A DNA stretch of 52,962 bases from Hoylesella shahii DSM 15611 = JCM 12083. Lineage in GTDB: Bacteria > Bacteroidota > Bacteroidia > Bacteroidales > Bacteroidaceae. The stretch covers positions 1 to 52,962 of the forward strand of contig NZ_BAIZ01000025.1 of the NCBI RefSeq assembly GCF_000613445.1, written 5' to 3'. Positions 1-6,848 of the stretch are shown here, piece after piece (the first letter of the stretch is position 1; every line of letters starts with the position of its first letter). Below the pieces are notes generated by a model. It searched no databases, was not told where the DNA came from, and worked only from the letters and a program-made list of their open reading frames with translations. The position numbers and the translations under genes were made by a program.

Positions 1-74
1 TATTCCGCGCCAATTCGTTTTCGGCTTGACAAACAGGATGTTGCATATCCGATTTCTTTGGTTGGTATCACAAA
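1..74. other. Left terminal non-coding sequence
   Basis: No gene or repeat is recognised in the first 74 nt. The sequence follows the end of the small membrane protein gene. Confidence 0.4.
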
Positions 75-416
75 TCACCTATAAATGTTCTGTCTCACCT
101 CGTCCCACTTGTCGGAGAGTTCGGGGTAGTTCTTTTCTAGTTCTTCTAGATCCTCTTTTCGTTCATCTTCAGAATAAACATTAAAGGCATCAACAGCCAC
201 GTCAACGAGCTTTTGCATCTCAGCCGTGTGTTTCTTCTCTTCGGCTATTTTTTCCGCCTTTTCCTTGTCGTATCGTTCTTGTGCTTCTTTTACTAGTTCG
301 TCATGTGACTTCTGTGTTAATTGCATAAACCCTATTATCGCAGCAAACATTAACAAAGTAGCAGTAATAAGAAATTTGGGGTTTTCCGATAATCGTTTTG
401 ATTTTTCTTTTTCCAT
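75..416 (-). CDS. Small membrane-anchored coiled-coil protein
   Basis: A 113-residue protein with a charged N-terminus, one hydrophobic segment at about residues 15-33, then a long Lys/Glu-rich helix (about 36-75) that looks like a coiled coil. The family was not recognised. It lies 20 nt downstream of the repressor on the same strand, so it is probably co-transcribed and expressed in the lysogen. That position often carries superinfection-exclusion or lysogenic-conversion genes, but nothing in the sequence shows such a role. Confidence 0.7.
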   Translation of the reverse strand: MEKEKSKRLSENPKFLITATLLMFAAIIGFMQLTQKSHDELVKEAQERYDKEKAEKIAEEKKHTAEMQKLVDVAVDAFNVYSEDERKEDLEELEKNYPELSDKWDEVRQNIYR

Positions 417-436
417 AATTTTATGTGTTTTATAAT

Positions 437-1111
437 TTAAAATATTTTCTTACTTACAATACGTATTGCTTTCCATATCCCTCGTATTTCTTTGCGTTCT
501 ACTTGGAACTGGCCATATTCGGGGTTATCAGCTTTAAGAGTGAGATAGTTTCCATCAAATAGTCCGTTTTTCAATATGCGTTTAATGGTTAATGTTTTTC
601 CGTAAACAATAATAATTACACCTGATGCCATCTCCCACTTCTCTTCGGGTATTTTCTTAGCCAAGACCTTGGATGCATTTGGAATGTTTGGCGCCATGCT
701 ATCTCCGTTTATTTGGTAAACGATATAGTCACCAGACATTAAGTCTTCTCCGTCTTCTGGCATTATGCCGTAAGAGTCCATCTCGTATGTTGTATCATAC
801 AAACTCTCCACAAAAGATGCTTTTGCTACGGCTGGCACATAAGGCACATTAACTAAATTCTCACGGATATATGAAGCCACAGGTAATATTGTAGGGGGCG
901 AACCTTTGAGCATTGAGCCCTCACCAGTGATAAGCCATGACAAATTTAAATCTGGATATACAACTTCTATCTTTTTAAGATTGTTAGCCCTAATTGAGTC
1001 TCCAACCTTCGATACAAACCCAGTTGACAGATTTACAGAATGTTCAAATTTCCCTTGACTAAGATGTTTATAAGCAAGAAATTTTATTAACCTTTCTCTA
1101 ACTGTTTCCAT
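437..1111 (-). CDS. Phage repressor, XRE-type HTH plus S24/LexA-like peptidase domain
   Basis: A 224-residue CI-like repressor. An N-terminal helix-turn-helix region (about residues 5-65) is followed by a linker and a C-terminal S24 domain. The probable catalytic pair is Ser138 in GDSMAP and Lys177 in TLTIKRI, as in LexA/CI proteins that self-cleave on RecA activation. It is divergent from the + strand promoter at 1147-1177 and probably binds the CTGAAATATTATCAG-type sites there and at 2399-2443. Full length for the family, no frame break. Confidence 0.9.
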   Translation of the reverse strand: METVRERLIKFLAYKHLSQGKFEHSVNLSTGFVSKVGDSIRANNLKKIEVVYPDLNLSWLITGEGSMLKGSPPTILPVASYIRENLVNVPYVPAVAKASFVESLYDTTYEMDSYGIMPEDGEDLMSGDYIVYQINGDSMAPNIPNASKVLAKKIPEEKWEMASGVIIIVYGKTLTIKRILKNGLFDGNYLTLKADNPEYGQFQVERKEIRGIWKAIRIVSKKIF

Positions 1112-1125
1112 AATTCCACATTTTA

Positions 1126-1177
1126 CTGAAATTTTATCTAAAATATTTTGTACGCTGAAATATTATCAGTATCTTTG
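1126..1177 (+). promoter_or_regulatory. Rightward promoter with embedded repressor operator
   Basis: A Bacteroidetes-type promoter: TTTG at 1147-1150, 19 nt, TATCTTTG at 1170-1177. The spacer holds the near-palindrome CTGAAATATTATCAG (1155-1169). A degenerate copy, CTGAAATTTTATCTA, lies at 1126-1140. The arrangement (operator starting 5 nt after TTTG and ending just before the TA of the -7 box) is identical to the promoter at 2421-2451. It faces away from the repressor gene, whose start is at 1111. Confidence 0.75.
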
Positions 1178-1183
1178 TATTGC

Positions 1184-1276
1184 AATTGTACAGAATTGCC
1201 GACGAAATCGCTAAATCAACCGTAAGGTATTTAGATATTCCACCCCTGTAAGGCTGTACACTTGCAGGGGTTTTTA
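1184..1276 (+). ncRNA. Candidate small RNA from the repressor-controlled promoter
   Basis: The stretch between the predicted start of the 1147-1177 promoter and the intrinsic terminator at 1243-1276 is about 90 nt with no convincing reading frame. The simplest reading is a short untranslated RNA made when repression is lifted. If the terminator is overridden, it would instead be the 5' end of the longer structured RNA that follows. Confidence 0.5.
1243..1276 (+). terminator. Intrinsic terminator
   Basis: CCCCTG (1243-1248) pairs with CAGGGG (1265-1270), and the stem can extend inward (AAG/CTT after a 1-nt bulge). A run of five T follows at once. It ends the candidate small RNA or acts as a conditional attenuator. 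Confidence 0.7.
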
Positions 1277-1620
1277 TTTACCCCCATCTGTTTCCGATTG
1301 TCCCTTGTCACGTGTGGCGGGGAATGCTGACGGTAGGAATTGAACGCTCGTGTCGGACAAACGATGTAAAACAACAACCCTCCGAGGCTTCTCGGTAACC
1401 AGTCCGAGAGGGGATGCGCGAAAGAGGGGCGTCGATGGAATAAGGGGACGCGCGCGAAAGTGGACTTTTCAATGCCTGAAAGCGGAACGTAGAGCCACCT
1501 ATTGTTCCTGCCGATTGATAGGGTGATGACAGCGTCAGAATGTCAATCGTTTTATCCCCGAACCAAGGTCAAACTTGGTAAGGGGATGAAACGCTCAATC
1601 CTGAGCTCTTCTTGCGTAGA
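1277..1620 (+). ncRNA. Large hairpin-dense non-coding RNA region
   Basis: About 340 nt without a plausible gene and more GC-rich than its flanks. Visible helices: CTTCTCGG/CCGAGAGG near 1388-1410; stacked GCGC and GCGTC arms pairing with GACGC and GCGC around 1415-1455; CGATTGA/TCAATCG (about 1512-1549) enclosing TGAC-AGC-GTCA; and ATCCCC-GA-ACCAAG pairing with CTTGGT-AA-GGGGAT (about 1554-1586), with a GA/AA internal loop. So many long helices in order argue for a large ordered RNA. The strand is inferred from the upstream promoter. No known RNA family was recognised. Confidence 0.5.
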
Positions 1621-1653
1621 ATATTCCTATAATCATTATAATTTATATTGTTT

Positions 1654-1716
1654 ATGAAGAAAATTATTAATCTGATTTTTGACCGAATTGAGAGGTTGTT
1701 GTGGTTTCGGGATTAA
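1654..1716 (+). CDS. Possible 20-residue amphipathic peptide
   Basis: An ATG follows an AT-rich leader just after the structured RNA and opens a 20-codon frame (MKKIINLIFDRIERLLWFRD) ending in TAA. Its charged/hydrophobic alternation would form an amphipathic helix, as in leader peptides or small toxins. There is no further support, and it may be chance. Confidence 0.2.
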   Translation: MKKIINLIFDRIERLLWFRD

Positions 1717-1828
1717 TCTTTGCGTCCACCTTATTACACCTTTCTTACGCATCTTTAACGCCCTCGCAAATCTGCGTTATGGCATCGCTTATAAATACTT
1801 TCAGTTCCATATATTAAAACAATTAGTC

Positions 1829-1978
1829 ATGAGAAAAATTATCTTATTTTTCAAAGAGTTTGCCCTCTTCCTTAAAGAGTTCGTGGAGGACGTTAAGGAA
1901 GACCGAGATGGCATTCGCCTACAAATTAAGATTGCCGTCGCCGCTGGAGCAATCGCTGGAACCTCATGGGTTTCCTAG
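1829..1978 (+). CDS. Possible 49-residue small protein
   Basis: It starts MRKIILFFKEF after an AT-rich leader, which is the usual translation signal here. An amphipathic Phe/Lys/Glu-rich helix (1-25) is followed by an Ala/Gly-rich hydrophobic stretch (about 33-45). The frame can be read upstream to 1679, but that part has no protein-like character. It converges on the gene at 1994-2344. A small membrane protein is plausible. Confidence 0.35.
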   Translation: MRKIILFFKEFALFLKEFVEDVKEDRDGIRLQIKIAVAAGAIAGTSWVS

Positions 1979-1993
1979 GTGCTATTGTCGGGA

Positions 1994-2344
1994 CTATCCT
2001 CCGCCACTATTCAGCCAATTAGCCAAGATGCCAGCGATAAAGCCGAAAACTGCGCCACTGAAAGCCCCTATGACGGCGGTGCATATCTTCCTTTTGAACT
2101 CCTTTCGGCTTTCCTCCCTTTTCTTGCGCGTTCGCTCGACGTATCCTCCGCTGACGTAAAAGGCGACGCCCATGTGCGTCAGCCTTGTGACGATACCGTT
2201 TGGAGAGGTCAACGTTTCCAGGTATCCATCCGCCTTCAAGATGGACACCACGTCCTCTTTTACCGATGTTGCGTTGCCGCCGTAGAAAGCCCCCAGCGCA
2301 ACATCTTTTTCTTCATCTGTAATAATCCCATTTTTCATGTTCAC
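1994..2344 (-). CDS. Hypothetical protein with C-terminal membrane segment
   Basis: 116 residues: a soluble N-terminal half that could be a small winged-helix-like domain (about 5-70), a Lys/Arg/Glu-rich linker (about 72-88) and a Gly/Ala/Ile-rich transmembrane segment (about 90-110). The start is MNMKNG or the Met two codons later. It is a solitary minus-strand gene between two + promoters. Function not recognised. Confidence 0.6.
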   Translation of the reverse strand: MNMKNGIITDEEKDVALGAFYGGNATSVKEDVVSILKADGYLETLTSPNGIVTRLTHMGVAFYVSGGYVERTRKKREESRKEFKRKICTAVIGAFSGAVFGFIAGILANWLNSGGG

Positions 2345-2398
2345 CCCCCTATTATATAAGATGTGTGTAGCGCAAGCTAGTTAATAAGTGTTAATATA

Positions 2399-2451
2399 CT
2401 GATATTATTTCAGCAAAATGTTTGTTTGCTGAAAATAATTCAGTACCTTTG
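2399..2451 (+). promoter_or_regulatory. Early promoter with two repressor operators
   Basis: TTTG (2421-2424), 19 nt and TACCTTTG (2444-2451) form a Bacteroidetes promoter for the early operon. Two 15-bp palindromes, CTGATATTATTTCAG (2399-2413) and CTGAAAATAATTCAG (2429-2443), lie 30 bp apart, about three helical turns. The second sits inside the promoter. They match the 1155-1169 site, so one regulator, presumably the S24 repressor, should control both promoters. Confidence 0.8.
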
Positions 2452-2545
2452 CATCGTGATTAGTTAACGTTACTACTTTTCGCAGCAAAGATAAGAATAA
2501 TATCTAAACCGCGCAAGTAGTTTTCAGTAAAAAAATAAAAAAAAC

Positions 2546-2767
2546 ATGACGCGAGCAGAAGCGAAGATGATAGCAGAAGAGTTGTATAAGCTCATGCAGA
2601 AAGGTAATTGCTTACCTGAACGCTATCTTAATGCGAAAGAGGCTGCCGAGCTGTTAGGCTGGCCACTGCAAACGCTCTACAATAAGGTTGGCGAGTTGCC
2701 ACATACGAAAGTTGGCAAACGCTTGCGATTTAAAGAGAGCAGCTTGCGCCAATACATGGGGGACTGA
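2546..2767 (+). CDS. Excisionase/MerR-like HTH DNA-binding protein
   Basis: 73 residues. From about residue 25 it has the HTH_17 pattern of small excisionase-like proteins (LNAKEAAELLGWPLQTLYNK, then a basic KVGKRLRF wing). It is the first gene after the repressor-controlled early promoter, with a 90-nt AT-rich leader. Such proteins act as recombination directionality factors or early regulators. A role as excisionase for the integrase at 51.6-52.8 kb is inference. Confidence 0.7.
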   Translation: MTRAEAKMIAEELYKLMQKGNCLPERYLNAKEAAELLGWPLQTLYNKVGELPHTKVGKRLRFKESSLRQYMGD

Positions 2768-2770
2768 ATA

Positions 2771-3073
2771 ATGAATTTAACGAAAGAAGACTACAAGCAA
2801 ATGGCCGAGCATATCCTTGAATATGCAATAGACGGTAAGACAGAGGTCTGTGCAGATGTCTATAAAGGCGATGAAATGTTTCATATAGACGGCGTATTAT
2901 ACGCCGAATATAAAACATACGAGGGTGGCTCGTATGGGTATGAAAAAGAATGGTTAACCGATATTGCATCGGTAAGCCTAGAAATAAAAGACGTGTGGTG
3001 TGATAACGATGGCGATGCACCACACAATTTTAAAGAAACAATGCTCATGGATTGTTTAGAGAGTTTTATTTAA
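2771..3073 (+). CDS. Hypothetical early protein
   Basis: 100 residues, acidic, no membrane segment and no recognised motif. It begins 3 nt after the HTH gene, so the two are surely one operon. It ends just before a kilobase of non-coding, hairpin-rich sequence. Confidence 0.65.
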   Translation: MNLTKEDYKQMAEHILEYAIDGKTEVCADVYKGDEMFHIDGVLYAEYKTYEGGSYGYEKEWLTDIASVSLEIKDVWCDNDGDAPHNFKETMLMDCLESFI

Positions 3074-3128
3074 GTTTTCATATTATATGATTTTATTCGG
3101 CAACGGCCCGAGAGGGTAGATGCGACAA

Positions 3129-3175
3129 GGGGCGAACGGACAGCCGTCGCGAGGTTCGAGACCTCACGCCCCACA
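3129..3175 (+). other. Miniature tRNA-like element
   Basis: GGGGCG (3129-3134) pairs with CGCCCC (3167-3172), followed by ACA as in a tRNA 3' end. Inside are a T-arm with the diagnostic GGTTCGAGACC core (about 3151-3165) and a short hairpin ACGG-ACAG-CCGT. At 47 nt it has no room for normal D and anticodon arms. It is either a decayed tRNA or a tRNA mimic within the larger RNA. Confidence 0.4.
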
Positions 3176-3423
3176 ATTATAGTTCTTTGACTTATTGGAC
3201 AAAAAAGCCGAAAGGTAGCGAACTCGCGAGACTGACAATCCATGACCGAGATTGCGGACTGAATAGGCGACAACATAATGTGTGAACGGTTCAAAGTCCA
3301 TGCCTTAGGGCAAAAGTATAAGGAGATGAGTTGGGCGTCATTCTCACTAAGCACAGAAGATAATAACGTGCTGTGTAGTTAAATCTACTGCAATGGAATT
3401 GGCAGCACGTACAATAAGGACAA

Positions 3424-3457
3424 CGGCGCGAATTGTGCAAGGTTCGCGCCGATTTTC
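3424..3457 (+). terminator. Strong hairpin with T-rich tail
   Basis: CGGCGCGAA (3424-3432) pairs perfectly with TTCGCGCCG (3443-3451), followed by ATTTTC. It would terminate + transcription before the rest of the early operon unless overridden. Confidence 0.6.
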
Positions 3458-3463
3458 ATTAAA

Positions 3464-3860
3464 AAACATTGCATTGTGATAGTTCACAACGCATATTATT
3501 TATTCAGCCCTATCGTATCACGGACTTAGAGCAATATTATGAGAAGCTTGAACGCTTGTCATAACTAATAAGTAATGCTGTAACGCGCGGATAACCTAGG
3601 GTTGACAGCTTCAAAGACATGAACTCTTGCGCCAAGCCATTGCGAAATACCTTAGGCGTTTTCATTAACCAAAAAAAATATACCCATAATTGGTTAGATA
3701 TGGTTTATATGTTTTTTATACGGTTTTCTTTTCGACTGCGTTGTGAAACACGGTCGAATTTCATTTGACTGTTTTTTAGTTTCATTATATTATAAGTTAT
3801 TATCAAGATGACATTGTGAAATGTCAATTGATGTTCAGGGGTATCAATGATACCCCACAA
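3464..3860 (+). other. Structured non-coding region B
   Basis: No gene is seen. Hairpins in order: TTGTGA-TAGT-TCACAA; TTATGA/TCATAA enclosing AAGC/GCTT; GCTGT/ACAGC enclosing AACC-TAG-GGTT; CGCC/GGCG followed by TTTTCATTAA, the same tail as the 3424-3457 hairpin; TTCGAC/GTCGAA (about 3736-3763); GACATT/AATGTC; and GGGGTATC-AAT-GATACCCC just before the tRNA-like element. The part at 3673-3720 is A/T-rich without visible structure. Confidence 0.4.
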
Positions 3861-3946
3861 GGCGAGGGCAGGTGCATTCAAATTACTGTTTTCATTTTGC
3901 CATATTATTTAAAACGGATGGCGGTTCAATTCCGCCCCTCGCCACA
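3861..3946 (+). other. Degenerate tRNA-like gene
   Basis: GGCGAGG (3861-3867) pairs with CCTCGCC (3937-3943), followed by ACA. The T-arm is perfect: GGCGG-TTCAATT-CCGCC (3920-3936). The 52 nt between positions 7 and 49 do not form a normal D-arm or 5-bp anticodon arm. Instead CTGTTTT can pair with AAAACGG across a long A/T-rich loop. At 84 nt it is close to tRNA size. It could be a defective tRNA or a tRNA-like processing signal. Confidence 0.45.
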
Positions 3947-3961
3947 TTAATTTTTTATAAA

Positions 3962-4060
3962 TATGATTATATGGCAATGTATATTGCCATGCGATAGCCG
4001 TGGTAATAGTATTCATTAACGAAGTTCGCGACTATATAAAGATGTGGCGCGAATGGAATA
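3962..4060 (+). other. Non-coding spacer with two hairpins
   Basis: ATGGCAAT-GTAT-ATTGCCAT (about 3970-3990) is a perfect hairpin, and TTCGCG/CGCGAA (about 4025-4055) encloses a loop of about 17 nt. No gene is present. Confidence 0.4.
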
Positions 4061-4089
4061 AAGATTAATTTTTTGTTTTAGTTGTGTTT

Positions 4090-4130
4090 GTGACGGCGTC
4101 AATAATGGCGTCGTCACTTTTGTTTATTTT
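4090..4130 (+). terminator. Intrinsic terminator before the early gene block
   Basis: An 11-bp stem, GTGACGGCGTC (4090-4100) with GGCGTCGTCAC (4107-4117), has two G-T pairs and an AATAAT loop. It is followed by TTTTGTTTATTTTTT. It stands 15 nt before the next gene. Expression of the operon beyond it needs read-through, antitermination or an unseen promoter. Confidence 0.7.
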
Positions 4131-4144
4131 TTAATTCATTAATT

Positions 4145-4381
4145 ATGGAAATGAAGAGTAAGTACAATATAGGAGACATCCTATATAGTATCGACAATTT
4201 GAAAATCGTTAAAATAGAGGTGAGTTCCATCTCTATTGTAACAACAAAAGAATACACACATGTGTATTATCACAGAGATGGAGGTTATCGCTGTTTTAGC
4301 GAACAAGAGGTATTCGGCTCTGAAGCAGAGTTAATTGCTTACCTAAAGAGGGCAGAGGATGGAGAGAATAGTGAATGTTAG
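4145..4381 (+). CDS. Small early protein
   Basis: 78 residues. The pattern (KYNIGDILYSID at the start, beta strands, then FSEQEVFGSEAELIAYL) resembles small beta-barrel proteins common in Bacteroides phages. No catalytic motif. First gene after the 4090-4130 terminator. Its end overlaps the next gene by 23 nt. Confidence 0.65.
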   Translation: MEMKSKYNIGDILYSIDNLKIVKIEVSSISIVTTKEYTHVYYHRDGGYRCFSEQEVFGSEAELIAYLKRAEDGENSEC

Positions 4382-4583
4382 GAGGAAGACCATCCCCGAA
4401 TTGCTTAAAAGCATCGGGGGTGGCAACACCTTACACCTTTCATTGAAGGTGTATCCCCGTATGGCGGTAATAATGGAGTGTTCACGGCAAAATAAAGCTG
4501 TAGGATGCAGCCCATTTAGACGTAAATATGAGACATCCACAATGATAAAAAAAGGTTACATAACCGTTTACCAGAGGTATTAA
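4359..4583 (+). CDS. Small basic early protein
   Basis: 74 residues, basic. It overlaps the previous gene by 23 nt, which suggests translational coupling. The layout (RRKTIPELLKSI then a Lys/Arg-rich end) resembles small conserved proteins of Bacteroidales phages, but no domain is named with confidence. Confidence 0.6.
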   Translation: MERIVNVRRKTIPELLKSIGGGNTLHLSLKVYPRMAVIMECSRQNKAVGCSPFRRKYETSTMIKKGYITVYQRY

Positions 4584-4595
4584 AAATAAGATAAT

Positions 4596-5531
4596 ATGAC
4601 ACTGATTAGAAAAGCTACTGAGTTAGAAGTGCCAAGAACCATTAAGATGATGGTCTATGGCCAAGCAGGTATGGGTAAAAGCACATTGGCGTTGTCTACG
4701 CCAAAACCTCTATTGTTGGACTTTGATAATGGTGTAAAGCGCATCAACAAGTTTCATTTGGATGTTGTTGACGCTGTACAGGTCAAATCATGGCAGGACG
4801 TGCAGAGCGTTCTACAAGAAGACTTGTCTTCCTATGAGACGATTGTAGTTGACACAATAGGTAAGATGATGGACTTCATCATTACCTACAAGTGTGGAAT
4901 GCGACAACCGCAGCTCCGAGATTGGGGAGGTGTCAACCAAGAGTTCTCATGGTTCGTTAGGACATTGGGTACATTGAACAAGAACGTTGTATTTGTCGCC
5001 CATCGCGACACGCGTAAAGAGGGGGACGACAACGTGTTCATTCCCTCCTTAAGAGAGAAAAACTACAACTCCATCGTTACCGAACTGGACTTGTTGGGCT
5101 ATCTCGAAATGCGCAATGAGAATGGGCGGCAGGTGCGTACCATCACTTTCGATCCAACAAGCAGAAACGATGGTAAAAACACATGTAACCTACCTGGGGT
5201 TATGAGCATTCCGACTATCATTGATGCACAAGGCAAGCCAACGGCTAAAAATGACTTTATCGAAAAATGCGTCATCGCCCCATATATGAAGATGATTTCC
5301 GAAAAGGAAGACGAGATAAAGAGGTATAACGAACTTCTTGCCGAGATTAAGGATGGCGTTATGCAAATCACGGATGCCCAAAGCGCGAATTTCTTTATTG
5401 AACACATCAAAGACTATAAGCATGTGGGTAATTCTATGCTAAAAGCGAGAAATCTGTTCTCCGATAAGGTCAATGAGCTGGGGCTGTGCTACAATAAGGA
5501 AAGCAAAAGATATGAAGACAACGCAGCCTAA
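4596..5531 (+). CDS. Sak4-like RecA-fold ATPase (phage recombinase)
   Basis: 311 residues. Walker A is GQAGMGKST at 22-30 and Walker B is ETIVVDTIG around Asp86, the AAA_24/Sak4 arrangement of phage single-strand-annealing RecA-like proteins. The C-terminal third (about 225-311) is helical and charged. It is followed by a PD-(D/E)XK nuclease and an SSB-like protein, the normal partners of a phage recombination module that anneals and repairs replicating DNA in the cytoplasm. Confidence 0.85.
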   Translation: MTLIRKATELEVPRTIKMMVYGQAGMGKSTLALSTPKPLLLDFDNGVKRINKFHLDVVDAVQVKSWQDVQSVLQEDLSSYETIVVDTIGKMMDFIITYKCGMRQPQLRDWGGVNQEFSWFVRTLGTLNKNVVFVAHRDTRKEGDDNVFIPSLREKNYNSIVTELDLLGYLEMRNENGRQVRTITFDPTSRNDGKNTCNLPGVMSIPTIIDAQGKPTAKNDFIEKCVIAPYMKMISEKEDEIKRYNELLAEIKDGVMQITDAQSANFFIEHIKDYKHVGNSMLKARNLFSDKVNELGLCYNKESKRYEDNAA

Positions 5532-6339
5532 ATATTGTATCTATCCCACATTGCTTGATGCTTACCAGCAATATGTGGATAGCGACATCGTTTGGGAGGG
5601 TTATTGGGGATTTTCCGATAACCCTCCCCATACGCAAGACGAGTTCAAGGAGTTGCAGTTCAAAGAACTTATCGATAAGATAAACCGCGTGCCGTATGAC
5701 AATGACGCTGTCGCCAAAGGTACGGCATTCAATGAGGTTGTAGATTGTATGATAGAACATCGTAAGTCTGATAAGGTGGAAGTTGAAAAGGTATATGAGA
5801 AGATAGTTATGGGTGCTTACGATGATGTCGAGAGTAAACCTTTGTATTGCGATGTAACCTATACGGATAAGGTTGTCGGACTCAATGCAAAGATAGGCGA
5901 ACGTGTATTTTATTTTCCTATCAGCTTGTGTAAAGAATTTGCCGATTATTATCAAGGCGCAGTAACACAGAAGTTTGTCGAGGGTGTTCTCTCAACTTGT
6001 TTTGGCGATGTGAAACTTTATGGGTTCATTGACGAGATTATGCCAATGTCCATTCACGACATCAAGACTGCAAGCAGGTACTCTGTTGGAAAATACAAAC
6101 GGAACAACCAACATCTGATATACCCTTATTGTGTAAGGCAGATGGGGGCTGACATAAGCGTGTTTGAATATAACGTTGCCGTTATTGGTAATTTCGACTA
6201 TGAGACATTTACGGAAACGTACGTCTTTGACCCACAAAGAGATATTCCAATAATACAAGAAAGATGTGAAGACTTCATCCGTTTTGTGGAAGACAATAGG
6301 TCGCTGATAACAGATAAGAGGATTTTTAACGAAAAATAA
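5512..6339 (+). CDS. PD-(D/E)XK exonuclease (RecB/Cas4-like)
   Basis: 275 residues from the Met at 5512. That start overlaps the recombinase gene by 20 nt and was preferred over the upstream Met at 5473. Probable active-site residues are Asp174 (GFIDEIM) and Asp183/Lys185 (HDIKTA), the D...(D/E)xK signature, plus an upstream GTAFNE helix near 70-75. It probably resects DNA ends for the neighbouring Sak4-like annealing protein. Confidence 0.8.
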   Translation: MKTTQPKYCIYPTLLDAYQQYVDSDIVWEGYWGFSDNPPHTQDEFKELQFKELIDKINRVPYDNDAVAKGTAFNEVVDCMIEHRKSDKVEVEKVYEKIVMGAYDDVESKPLYCDVTYTDKVVGLNAKIGERVFYFPISLCKEFADYYQGAVTQKFVEGVLSTCFGDVKLYGFIDEIMPMSIHDIKTASRYSVGKYKRNNQHLIYPYCVRQMGADISVFEYNVAVIGNFDYETFTETYVFDPQRDIPIIQERCEDFIRFVEDNRSLITDKRIFNEK

Positions 6340-6341
6340 AG

Positions 6342-6764
6342 ATGGTAAATAAACAAACAGGTCGTGTCCTAGCCATAGGACAGACGCAAAGCATAGCATT
6401 GAAAGATGGGAAAACCCTTTTAAAAAGGGAACTTCTTTTGGACTGCACGAGGTTCGACCCATATACAGGGGTGCGCGACACCTTTGAGAACACGCCATTG
6501 TTTGAGTTTAGTGGCGACAAGGGTGTAGCCATGCTTGATGGCATACAAGTCGGACAAGTCGTTAGTGTTACCTTTGACTTACAGGGAACGCGATACGAAA
6601 AAGACGGACAAACGAAGTATTTCACACGCGTTAGGCCATATGCCATTGAAGACGTTAAGGCCAAAACGCAGCAACAATCAGTACAACAGCCAGCTCCACA
6701 ACCTACACCACAATATGTGGCACCGCAGGCTGCACCGCAAAATAACAGCAATCTGCCATTCTAA
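6342..6764 (+). CDS. Single-stranded DNA-binding-like protein (DUF3127 type)
   Basis: 140 residues. An OB-fold-like N-terminal domain (about 1-105) is followed by a Gln/Pro/Ala-rich flexible tail and a terminal NNSNLPF. That ending resembles the hydrophobic tip by which SSB proteins recruit partners, although the acidic residues of the classical tip are missing. It sits 2 nt after the nuclease gene in the recombination cassette. The DUF3127 assignment is from memory of Bacteroidetes proteins. Confidence 0.75.
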   Translation: MVNKQTGRVLAIGQTQSIALKDGKTLLKRELLLDCTRFDPYTGVRDTFENTPLFEFSGDKGVAMLDGIQVGQVVSVTFDLQGTRYEKDGQTKYFTRVRPYAIEDVKAKTQQQSVQQPAPQPTPQYVAPQAAPQNNSNLPF

Positions 6765-6776
6765 AATATAAATGTT

Positions 6777-6848
6777 ATGGCCAATCAGATAGTAATTTTC
6801 AATAATCCCCAATACGGGAGATTAGGGCAGCATAATGGCACTCTATGA
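6777..6848 (+). pseudogene. N-terminal remnant of a Bro-N-type antirepressor
   Basis: ATG at 6777 opens 23 codons beginning MANQIVIFNNPQYG, the typical opening of phage Bro-N antirepressors. The frame then stops inside the next gene. Only about 14 residues keep the resemblance. I read it as a leftover from a gene replacement at this site. It could still act as a short translated leader for the NinB-like gene, which it overlaps by 14 nt. Confidence 0.35.

Larger units (their letters stand above)
3085..3463 (+). ncRNA. Structured non-coding RNA region A, terminator-ended
   Basis: No gene is present. Ordered helices include: a compact tRNA-like unit at 3129-3175; CAATC/GATTG; GGACT/AGTCC enclosing ACA/TGT; TGCC-TTAG-GGCA; GAGA-TGA/TCA-TCTC; and ACGTGCTG pairing with CAGCACGT (about 3368-3411) around a GTAG/CTAC hairpin. 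It ends in a 9-bp terminator-like hairpin at 3424-3451 followed by ATTTTCATT. It lies in the early transcript downstream of 3073. I see no clear promoter of its own. Confidence 0.5.

Noticed and set aside
1860..2359. Further + strand reading frames over 1860-2359
   Set aside because: They are complementary to the minus-strand gene at 1994-2344, which has better protein character (membrane helix, linker).
3070..3354. Minus-strand frame over the structured RNA region
   Set aside because: Composition is not protein-like and the DNA is explained by ordered hairpins.
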